DNA of 64,000 nt from Arachnopeziza araneosa (taxonomy: Eukaryota > Ascomycota > Leotiomycetes > Helotiales > Arachnopezizaceae). The first letter of the stretch is position 1, and every line of letters begins with the position of its first letter. The position numbers and the translations under genes are program-made. This document shows positions 46,341 through 54,897 of the stretch, piece by piece. The stretch spans positions 62,001-126,000 of the forward strand of contig QYAI01000004.1 of the NCBI GenBank assembly GCA_003988855.1, in the 5' to 3' direction. The notes under the pieces are model-generated. The model worked only from the letters and a program-made list of their open reading frames with translations. It was not told the origin of the DNA and made no database searches.

Positions 46341-46439
46341 GAGGTAAGGTAAGCAGTGACCGTGGTGAGGCTGACGGAGGTAGTGACCGTGGTGAGGCTG
46401 GCCGAGGTAAGGTGAGCAGTGACCGTGGCGAGGCTGACG
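46341..46439. repeat. 36/27-bp minisatellite, three units
   Basis: Three head-to-tail units at 46341-46376, 46377-46403 and 46404-46439, each built around cagtgaccgtggtgaggctg or a near variant. The middle copy lacks nine bases. Confidence 0.85.
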
Positions 46440-47119
46440 GAGGATCAGTGTCAGCATCATACTGCCTGCCCTGTGGGTTGCTGACTCTAGGCTTCTGATT
46501 AATAGGCCATGCAGGCTTTGTGAGATGGAAGCGGGGAGGGGAGGAAGAGAGGGGCGGGGCGGGGTGGGGTGGTGCGATGAGAGATGGGATGGATGGTCAA
46601 GCGAGGCATGCACGACGGGAATATCGAGATTGCCTATGATGTCAACAGCTTTTAGGGGTTCACGCTGGAAGGGTGCTCGCTTGGGAGGCACTGGGCCGCT
46701 TCCCGTCGTGCTCCCCATGCTCATGCCCCCCAGACCAGACGGGGCCAGGCCAGGCCAAGCCACTGCCCACAATCCACGACCCCTCAAATGCCCGATCGCT
46801 TCTCAATTCTCGATCGCTCGCCCGCGGATGATGTCACGGGCGCCAGCCGGGTCTTGGGGAGTGACCCCGAAAAGAAAAAGCGAACACGCACAACCCAAAA
46901 GGCCAATCCATCCATTCTTCTTCTAGAGTCTGGAGCCTGGAGTTTGGAGTCTGGGCTGGAGGTTCTCGACCTGAGAAGCTCACCGGAGCCACCTCCTTGC
47001 GTCTTCCCCGGAAAAGGAAAGCAGGATTCTCTCCTTTGTTTCTTCTCTTCACGTCATAGAGTCAAGACACCCGAGTGCCATGGCTGCGGAGGAAGGGATA
47101 GAGGAAGAGCTCAATAGCG

Positions 47120-47340
47120 CAACAAAACAGCAAAATAAGAGAGCACCAAATAAGAGAGCACTAAACAAGAGAGCACTAAATAAGAGAGCACCAAAACAAG
47201 AGAGCACTAAATAAGAGAGCACCAAAACACCAGAGCACCAAAACACCAGAGCACCAAAACACCAAAACACCAAAACACCAAAGCAACAAAGCAACAAAAC
47301 AACAAAACAACAAAGCAACAAAACAACAAAACACCAAGAC
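47120..47340. repeat. Complex A/C/G tandem array
   Basis: About 220 bp of degenerate short units. The left part is aataagagagcacc-type; the right part grades into ccaaaacaccagag and then caacaaaa units. T is nearly absent on the plus strand in the right part. Gradual unit change suggests slippage. Confidence 0.85.
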
Positions 47341-47553
47341 ATGATTCTTGCGACGCACATAGATGCACACAAATTCTAGTAGACAAGCCTCGCTTGATCC
47401 AGGCACGCAGCAGCCGGACCTTCACCTCCTGGCCCAACCATGTACATGATCGCGCCTCATTGCCGTCTTAGGGCATAGCGCGCCTGCAATGACTGAAACC
47501 TTGGACAGGTTCATTGTATTGTCAAGCCCACGCCTGTTCTTGCTTCTTCACTC

Positions 47554-47566
47554 NCCCCCCCCCCCC
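47554..47566. other. Ambiguous base before C homopolymer
   Basis: One N at 47554 followed by 12 C, the same pattern as at 29991. A nine-C run lies at 47617-47625. Confidence 0.9.
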
Positions 47567-47984
47567 AAATTGCCATCCTCAAAACCAATTCCCATCCCCC
47601 ATCTCCCATCCCCTTTCCCCCCCCCAATTCTCCTCTTCCACCATCCCCTTCCGCCCTCACCACTTCACCAACTTCACAACTTCACCAACTTCACCAACTC
47701 CACATTCTCCAAATTCCCCAATTATCCAATTCCCTCATCGCTCTTTTCGCCCTCCTCTGCTACTCTGAATCATCACCACCATCATCGTCGTCTAGCTTGA
47801 TTATCCGTCCTCGCGTCGCAAATCCGCCTCCCATCGCGCTCTCTGTCGACTCCTCTCAACCGCGCCACTCCGGTCACCAGCACACAACCCGCGACCGCAA
47901 TTGAATCGCAGATTCATCCTTCGCAGATTCATCCTTCGCAACCGCCACCATCTATGGTCAAATCTGCAACGCGACCGCATCACA

Positions 47985-48911
47985 ATGACATCCAGACCTA
48001 GTATGCAAGCCCGAGACTCGTCGGGTAGAAAAGTGTCCCTCCTCAACGACGAGCCCGGAAGCAGCCTCCCACCTCGAAGTTTGAGTCAATCGCCATATGA
48101 TGGCGACATGGCACGATCAAACTCGTACATCTCCGGCAGGAGCGCCACCTCATCTCCTGTCACGCCGGGCCTGAGCAGGGCAGACTCGTTCGATTCGAAT
48201 CCGAATGATCCCCTCTCGCCCATTACGCCCAATTCCCTCATGGATTTTGGACGGCAGTCCTCGTACACGAGTGCTGGCTACCAGGATAAACCGTACACCT
48301 ACCACGAGAGACAGCCAAGTTACGACGAGCACGCATCAGCGGGAAACTATACTATGCCCATACGTCCATCGCACAACGACAATCATGCTTTGTCATACCC
48401 CGAATCCCACCTCTATGAAGATGATGCGTACCAACAGAGCTCAGAACGAGGACCGAAGCGGTATCCATGCCGCTATAAGGACTCGCACAATTGTCAAAAG
48501 ACCTTCACAACGTCAGGGCACGCATCCCGCCACTCGAAAATCCACACGGCTGAAAAGGGGGTGAGCTGCACGTGGGAAGGCTGCCAGAAGAAATTCACGC
48601 GCGCCGACAACATGAAGCAGCATCTCGAGACGCACGCGAAAGAGCGTTCGCGCAACCCCAAATCGCCAATACACAATACGCCGTTGAAAGCCTTGACCGT
48701 GCCAGCTGGGATCAAGAAGCCTGGACCGCGCCCCTCGCCGAGCAGCCGCCCTTCCAGCCGAAACACCAATTCGGGCACAATGGAGATACCTCCATCTCTG
48801 GATCCGGCCTTGTTCGCGACTGTCGCGCATCCCGTCGTCACTGGCTTCCGTGCACCAAATGGGTTGGACACGCTTGCTTTTGCCGTCGATCAGACGCTGC
48901 GAAGAGGATGA
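47985..48911 (+). CDS. C2H2 zinc-finger transcription factor
   Basis: A single exon of 308 aa. The N-terminal half is Ser/Tyr/Pro-rich and disordered (SRSLSQSPYDGD is close in style). Two adjacent fingers lie at about residues 160-220. Finger 1 (YPCRYKDSHNCQKTFTTSGH, then ASRHSKIH) has an unusually long C-X7-C spacing with normal C-X12-H-X3-H. Finger 2 (CTWEGCQKKFTRADNMKQHL, then ETH) is C-X4-C-X12-H-X3-H. The finger pair, with FTTSGH and ADNMKQH, resembles the Nrg1/Com2-like group, but the target is unknown. A Lys/Pro-rich linker follows, and the end has FRAPNGLDTLAFA. The ATG at 47985 is the first in frame; upstream in-frame codons lack ATG. The leader is long and repeat-rich. Confidence 0.88.
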   Translation: MTSRPSMQARDSSGRKVSLLNDEPGSSLPPRSLSQSPYDGDMARSNSYISGRSATSSPVTPGLSRADSFDSNPNDPLSPITPNSLMDFGRQSSYTSAGYQDKPYTYHERQPSYDEHASAGNYTMPIRPSHNDNHALSYPESHLYEDDAYQQSSERGPKRYPCRYKDSHNCQKTFTTSGHASRHSKIHTAEKGVSCTWEGCQKKFTRADNMKQHLETHAKERSRNPKSPIHNTPLKALTVPAGIKKPGPRPSPSSRPSSRNTNSGTMEIPPSLDPALFATVAHPVVTGFRAPNGLDTLAFAVDQTLRRG

Positions 48912-49769
48912 CGAAACGGGAATTGGATTTCCGGCATGATACTGGCTGGTATCTGCATGCTGCACAATTGCATGCATGCATTACTTCTCCTTGAAAACCA
49001 CCTGGTTGGCTCGACCCCGCAGTCGCGTCCCACGCGTAATTATTGGCTTGGATGGTTTCCCATGTACATACAACTTTCCGGGAGTTCTTGGAGGATAGAT
49101 TTGGTTGCACGACTGGCGTTGATCACGGGCTCCGTTCCAACACAGAATGGACGGAAGAGATGAATAATGATTGAAACAGCTTGACGGCCTTTGAGCCTCG
49201 CTGTTCGGATAGAAGCAATGCATTGGGAAGGACAGGCAGGTTTGCTGGTAATGGAGAAAAGGGTTGGCTTGGTTTGGAAGCATGATACCCCGTACAGAGA
49301 GTTAGGTATACGCATAAACGAACTGAGTATCGCAACGAAATATTGGACAATCTTCATATTCTGCAAGCACTCGTTCAAATCCAACGTGACATGGTGATCT
49401 ATTTCTTTCGAATCGAGTCTAGACTCTGGCTGAGGCGCATCAGAGTTACCAATATCAATCGTATCCTGCCCTGCCCATCCTGCTCGTCACCAGGAAAGAT
49501 TTGAGAGCAAACGAGACCATGACCTCAGGGGTTGACAACAACACAGAGATGCTGTGCTCAGACTGGGAACAATCGGGACCAATCCGTAGAATCTACTGGT
49601 CAAACTCTGCCATCTACTCACAGCGCCTCTCGATTCTCGATTCTCAATTCCTGCATTAAAAAGCTAGATGCATGCGTACAACTACAGATCCCCACGTCAG
49701 CCTCTCGACTTGCTCCTCTAAACGCCATCCTATGCCCTGAACTCCAACGTATATTGAAATTTTCTGCAT
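48912..49769. other. Convergent intergenic spacer
   Basis: 858 bp between the C2H2 and prp31 stops. No supported gene; small antisense frames only. Confidence 0.6.
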
Positions 49770-51704
49770 TCAGTACTTCTTCGGAGCTGGAGGTGGAGCC
49801 ATCGGTCCCTTCGCTGCTCCTGTGTCAACTCTCTTGGACGGCGGAGGGCCCATGCTTCCCGCACCACCAACTTGAGTAAAAGTACCACCCTTGAACCACC
49901 TGTCTTCCTCTGCTTTTCGTTTCCTTGCCATCTCCTCTTGCATTTTGGGCACGACGAGCTCTAGGCCTTGCACGGGCGTGAAGTTCAAACTCGAAGCCGT
50001 TCCAGACCCAGCTCCAGTCGTTGTGCCCACTCCCGACGCACGTAATCCCTTCCCGCGTAAATCGATTCCTGCTCCCGCGCCTTGGCCAAATCCCCGAAGA
50101 GAGGATGCAGAGCCTCCAACGGGCGTTGCGCCTCCCCAGCCTTTGTTCTTCGCGCTGAGCTTGGCTTTGGTACGCTGATCAATTTGGAGATTACGGATAC
50201 GCCCATCATTGGCTTGGCCAATCATACCCAAACCCTTCGTTCCATCACCAGTCCCATAGCCCACTTCTTTCTCTTCCTTGCCAAATACCATTCTGTTCTG
50301 CGCTTTGCGTAGATCAGTCATGGCTGTAGCTTCTTTTGCTTTTCGAGCTCTCCGTCCGCCACGCTTTCGCGCCGGCTTATCATCCGGCGCTGGCAGAGCA
50401 CGCTGGCCTTTGTTGGGAGGAGGTTCCGTTAACTTTTCTAAGCGTTCCAGACAAGCAGCTTTGAGTTCTTCCCCGGTAGAACCATCTGGGCTATTATGAA
50501 CACGGTCTACCCGTGCTGCGAGAACAATCTTTGCAGAAACGATTCGCATTGCCTGGCGCTTAAGGTCGTTAGGAATGCCACGGATGATTGGCGAATGGTA
50601 GAGGTAGCCTTGTTGTCTTACTCCAACATTGGTTGCGAAGCCGGTACCAGATTGCTTCTTCGAACCAAGTGGTGCTAAGTTACAAGCAGGTGTCTTTGCA
50701 AGACCTGTGAGTCCTCCTGTTACATTAAGTAATTGTGCTGCCGTGAGAGATCCGATTAGAGCTGTAAGGTTGGGCGCAAAAAGATTCATCCGTGATTGGA
50801 CATAGTCAGTCAGAGTCTTCTTCGCTCGATCAAGTGCCAAAGCCATCTCGCAAGCACGCATAACCCTCTGGAGCTCAGCTGGCGTCATTTCCCGTCCTTT
50901 CGTAGTCGTTGCTTCAACTGTGACTATCATCACGGATGGACCATCGAGAACTGATCGTAGAGTAGCTCCAAGCGGGTTATCTTTTGATGTTTGAAGAGCC
51001 TTAATGCTATCTCCATCCATAGGACCATTTCCAATGATAATTACGACTTTAGCATAATCCAAAGGGTTTGTGACCAAGGTTTCGAGCTCAGGAAATCGAA
51101 TAGAATAATGATCTCGAATGAACTTGTGGACTTTCATAATTTCCTCATCAATTTTGGTTGAGAGGGTATTGGACTGAGTTAGAAGGTGGTACTCGGGATT
51201 GTCCTCGACAGAACCAACAAATGTTGTCTGCTTTTCTGGGGGTAATGATTGAAAATGCGCAATTTTCTGTGTGATCGCGAGGATGTCAGGACTAATACAG
51301 AAAGGAATAGATGTAAACCTTGTGTCTTCCGAGTATGGGGATAGGGAGAAATGAAAACTACTGACCTCGAGAACTGGCTCCAATCTTTTCATCAATCCTG
51401 CAACACTCCTCACATCTTCAACTCCACCCATATCCATCCTCTCAATTTTCGCCTTCGTTTCCTCTTCATCTTCAACGTCAATAGCCGTGCCCTCGACACC
51501 GCCCATCTCTTCATCTTCGTCAAGATTTTCTTCATCACCATCTAACTCCATGCTCCCAGTCGCGCCTGAGATAGCTGTCGAATGACCATTGAGACCAGCT
51601 TTCGCGTCGTCGTTGTTGGGAAATAGGCCATCATTTTGTTGATCCTCGCCTTCCGATCCCGAATCCTCAAAGTCTTGCAACAACTCATCTGCGAGAGTCG
51701 ACAT
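49770..51704 (-). CDS. prp31: Prp31, U4/U6 snRNP splicing factor
   Basis: Exons (minus) 51704-51366 and 51266-49770 give 611 aa. The 99-nt intron has a gtcagt donor, a ctgac branch and an acacag acceptor, joining RLEPVLE to KIAHFQSLPP. It is stop-free and in frame, so reading through would give 644 aa. An acidic N-terminus is followed by the NOSIC segment (VHKFIRDHYSIRFPELETLV) and the Nop domain, with NLTALIGSLTAAQLLNVTGG, GLTGLAKTPACNLAPLGSKK and GYLYHSPIIRGIPNDLKRQA. The C-terminal region holds the Prp31-specific domain (NRMVFGKEEKEVGYG, GLGMIGQANDGRIRNLQID). Prp31 binds the Snu13/15.5K-U4 complex and bridges U4/U6 to U5 in the tri-snRNP. Confidence 0.95.
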   Translation of the reverse strand: MSTLADELLQDFEDSGSEGEDQQNDGLFPNNDDAKAGLNGHSTAISGATGSMELDGDEENLDEDEEMGGVEGTAIDVEDEEETKAKIERMDMGGVEDVRSVAGLMKRLEPVLEVSSFHFSLSPYSEDTRFTSIPFCISPDILAITQKIAHFQSLPPEKQTTFVGSVEDNPEYHLLTQSNTLSTKIDEEIMKVHKFIRDHYSIRFPELETLVTNPLDYAKVVIIIGNGPMDGDSIKALQTSKDNPLGATLRSVLDGPSVMIVTVEATTTKGREMTPAELQRVMRACEMALALDRAKKTLTDYVQSRMNLFAPNLTALIGSLTAAQLLNVTGGLTGLAKTPACNLAPLGSKKQSGTGFATNVGVRQQGYLYHSPIIRGIPNDLKRQAMRIVSAKIVLAARVDRVHNSPDGSTGEELKAACLERLEKLTEPPPNKGQRALPAPDDKPARKRGGRRARKAKEATAMTDLRKAQNRMVFGKEEKEVGYGTGDGTKGLGMIGQANDGRIRNLQIDQRTKAKLSAKNKGWGGATPVGGSASSLRGFGQGAGAGIDLRGKGLRASGVGTTTGAGSGTASSLNFTPVQGLELVVPKMQEEMARKRKAEEDRWFKGGTFTQVGGAGSMGPPPSKRVDTGAAKGPMAPPPAPKKY

Positions 51705-52244
51705 CTTGCAAGGCTTGTAGATGCCAAGTCGAGCTGCGTCCTTGTTTTGAAGACAACGAGGCTGAACTTTTTCTGGCTGTCGGTCTCGGTTCCCTTGTCG
51801 CCGACTGCCGACGCCACGAGAAGAACTCTTACAAAGAGTTGCACCAATGCACCTTTGATCTAATTGATTTTTGAGCCCTTATGGCGACTATTCAAGTAAG
51901 AGTTTTAAAATAAAAAAGGGACTTGTGTGAGAAACTTTTGCTTTAACAAAGTAGAAGAGTACATCACGTTCACCGAGTAGAAACTTATTTTACGCTGGGC
52001 ATTTTCTCTCACCTCATTCGTCCCTTTCACGGGAGTGGATTTACGACCTTCGGTAGAATGTTATTCTGAAGACACAACTTTAGAACTGAATAGCTCACAA
52101 TAAATTTGATGTGCTTTAGAGTAGATTAATTATAACTTGACGGAGTAGCATGATGGAGAGAACCTTTAGCTAGAAGAGAAAGCTGATTAGGTCATAAAAC
52201 GCCATGCATAGGTGCTCATTACAAAACCAATATACACATTTGCC
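51705..52244. other. Intergenic spacer
   Basis: 540 bp: promoter of prp31 (transcribed leftward) and 3' region of the GST gene. AT-rich, no gene seen. Confidence 0.6.
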
Positions 52245-53256
52245 TCATGGTAATCCTAAACCTCCATTAATTGCATCTGCGAGTTCTGACGTGTTCGGGC
52301 GGTTATGAGCATATCGCTCATAACTATCAATGTAGAGGTCATCGGAGCTTGTTGTGTTCTTAATATGCTCATTGTTTTCCACCGCTTCCATCCAGAGGGC
52401 CCACCTAGTACCAGGAGCAGGGTCAGGCCATTCTCGATAATGCTTCAGTACCCGGCTGAATCGGAGCATCCAAGGAGCGAGCTGAACGTCAACAAAGGAT
52501 ATTTGTTGACCGAGGAAGAAAGGGCCATTCATATCAGCTGCATCGACAATCTTTTTAATCTCGTCTTGTAGTTTCTTCGTGTTCTCAGCCTGCTTAGGGA
52601 AATCCTGGGCTTGAAGAAGCTGGTAAAAGGCAGGAACGATCCTTCGATTAATCTGCTCCAGGTCAATAAGCCGGATTAGAGGGAAGAATTTACTTACGTG
52701 ATCGCTCCAAAGTCTGCAGTTTGCTCGAAGTTGAGGATTTCCTTGAGGAAGCAGAGGCTGGCCTGCACCGAGATCTTCTAGCTGCAAGATTGATTAGATA
52801 CTTCAAAAAGTCATGATATCCTGGGGAGAAGCTTGCATATTCCATCAATACAGTGCTTTCACCACAACCCCAATCTCCATGGCGAATTCCGGGGACTAAA
52901 CCACGAGGATTGACTTCTAACAATGCTTGCGGTTTTTTGTACGGATCAACTTCAATGTACTGATATGCCAGACCTTTTAATTCCATGGCAATCCAGACAC
53001 GTTGAACAAAAGGACTAAAGGACCAGTTAGGAATACTGCGCTTGAAAGGCTGACGTCACATGCAAGACAACGGGGCACGTACCAGAAGCAGCTTCCAAAT
53101 AGCTTCAATTCATGCTCTTTCGAATGCTTTCTAACAGTTGCTAAAGCATTGCCGCTAGCTTTTTTATGATAAGTCTTCTATTATACATCTGAGTTAGCCA
53201 TTTGCGAACGTATTTGGATTTAACTTGGTAATCAAACAGACGGGAAGAGAAGACAT
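52245..53256 (-). CDS. Omega-like glutathione S-transferase
   Basis: Best model, exons (minus): 53256-53242, 53177-53083, 53014-52837, 52781-52698 and 52652-52245, giving 259 aa. The thioredoxin-fold N-terminus reads LKLFGSCFCPFVQRVWIAM. C37 of CPF is the likely catalytic Cys of the omega type. NPRGLVPGIR and GESTVLMEY (glutathione site) follow, then the all-helical C-terminal domain. Intron 3 (52782-52836) has a GC donor (gcaagc) with a ctaatc branch and ttgcag acceptor. The other introns are GT-AG: 64, 68 and 45 nt. The first exon (MSSLP) relies on a weak gtctgt donor and is the least certain part. The frame is stop-free back to 53177, preceded by a gctaac branch and aatag acceptor, so a spliced upstream start is required. 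Likely roles are thiol transfer, dehydroascorbate-type reduction or detoxification. Confidence 0.85.
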
Positions 53257-53438
53257 AGAACCACCATGTTTGCGTCACTGGACAGCTGTACAGGGCCTGT
53301 ATTTTTATTGGCATGACGCCGTTGTTTGTGTTTGTAGATGGAAAAGAAGGTGCCTGTAGGTGACCGTGAGACCATCCCCAAATGCAGACGATGCAGCCTA
53401 GAACACTTTGACAGGCGCATAAGGTATTGATCTGCCAT

Positions 53439-54614
53439 CTAGGGTATGTTCGCAGTAGGGCATGGGCATACAACCAAAACGACTGAAATAGGATGAAAAC
53501 AGGATTTTGTGAAAAGCACTACCTGGGTCTTCTTCTCTTCTTTATCTTTTTTCATGCAATACCTCTGAACACTGTTTTTCTTGACCCTATCACTTTCGGA
53601 TAAGAGGTGTTTATGAGGCCCTGGAACCCCGTCACCTTTACCGTTACCACCGTTACCATTAACGCGCTGGATCGTGTAATAACGTTGCCCTGATGCTCCA
53701 GGGTGATTTGCCCCCAGTGAATTATTGACCATTGGTATGCCAAATGTTGGCTGTTGATGCAGCGATGGTCCTCCTGGTTGTCCTGGAGCAAAGAAGTTGT
53801 TATTCTGACTAGCATCTGGTTGAACTTGACCACCATCTGGTACAAAATCTGCACGCAACATTGCGCCAGGGAAGTATTCAGTGATCTTGATCTTGACATC
53901 ACAAAGATCCCGCTCTCTGGCAGTACGTTTTCTCTTCTTTTTGTTTGGGTCATTGGATTTCGGAGTTCCTGGCGGTCGCCCCTTCAGTCGACAGTCCCAG
54001 TAATGAGATACAAATGGTTTCCGCTTGTATTTCTGTGTTGAACGATGAGAGTAGACATTATCAACATGGGGAAAGTATGTTTGGAATCTAAAGGAATACT
54101 TTTAGCGACAATGAAACATAATGGCCGAGCTGGCTTACTCTTCTTCACTTAACGTGATGATATCGTCGACATTAAACAACTTCAAACGCCAGGCGTTTAA
54201 ATCCGGAGGGGAGAGAGAGAGAGGAAAAGGAGGGGGAGAGGAGGGGGAAAGAAGGGGAGCAGGTGGAGGAGGCTCCGTCGTTAGGATGCCAAACTGTCCC
54301 CCATTTCCGTGTTGTTGTGGACTGCCATTGCTCTGAACATGCACCGGTCGATGTCCTTGATTCCTATCAAAGGGATTCGGGGTGTGAAAATTGTGTCCAG
54401 CTGAATCCTGTTGTCCATTCGAATGCTGATGTCGAAGATCTTGGTGAAATACACCATCGTTGTCGTCGAGACCAAGGTCCAAGGCGCTTTGTGATGCTAG
54501 GGCGTGATGCGCTAGGTGGGGTTGCGCATTGTGGATAGCTTGGGCTCCTTGCGATTGAAGAGTACGATATGAAGAGGGTATGAGCAGGTGAAGATTATCA
54601 TTCTCCATCTTCAT
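53439..54614 (-). CDS. Unidentified conserved basic protein
   Basis: Exons (minus) 54614-54139 and 54087-53439 give 374 aa if the second exon runs to the stop at 53439. The 51-nt intron (gtaagc donor, gctaa branch, tttag acceptor) joins LSEEE to FQTYFPH. The N-terminal 150 residues are His/Gln/Asn-rich with a Pro/Ser run (LLSPSSPPPFPLSLSPPD) coded by a 55-nt purine tract. The second exon opens a conserved-looking basic core: YSHRSTQKYKRKPFVSHYWD, CRLKGRPPG, NKKKRKRTARERDLCDVKIK, then ITEYFPG. KKKRKR suggests nuclear entry. I cannot assign a domain or function. The 3' end is uncertain: KKDKEEKKTQ is followed by a gtagtg donor-like site at about 53521, so a further spliced exon may exist. Confidence 0.68.
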
Positions 54615-54897
54615 AAAGCACGGGCATTCCTCTCGATAAGACGGCGCTGCTTTTGATATAGGATATGCGAAGAAAGCGGCCGTTGCTAGGTCTTTGGCGC
54701 TAATCCTGATCAGGAAGATATTAAGTCACATGACAGAGCAGCATTCCCAGCTTCTCAAAATCTTGCTAGCAAAGCTGAAGCTTGTCTATTACCTTCATGG
54801 AGATCATATATCAGCGCTAACTATTCTAGAAATTATTACAACAGCGTGTGGAACTCTCTATCTATTAAATACAAATGTGTACAGTTTTCCATCACTT

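Larger units (their letters stand above)
46109..47984. promoter_or_regulatory. Repeat-rich leader/promoter region
   Basis: 1.9 kb upstream of the C2H2 gene. It holds a 27/36-bp minisatellite, a 220-bp A/C/G-rich tandem array, and a pyrimidine- and C-rich leader (47540-47760) with a TTCACCAACTTCAC-type repeat near 47662. No supported gene. Confidence 0.6.

Noticed and set aside
47049..47437. Three long minus-strand hydrophobic frames
   Set aside because: All are products of the same tandem repeat lacking plus-strand T. No codon bias or start context.
53141..53473. 110-codon minus-strand frame between the basic-protein and GST genes
   Set aside because: It could be joined to the upstream gene through a 43-nt intron, but it shows no conserved pattern and overlaps the GST coding exon in another frame.
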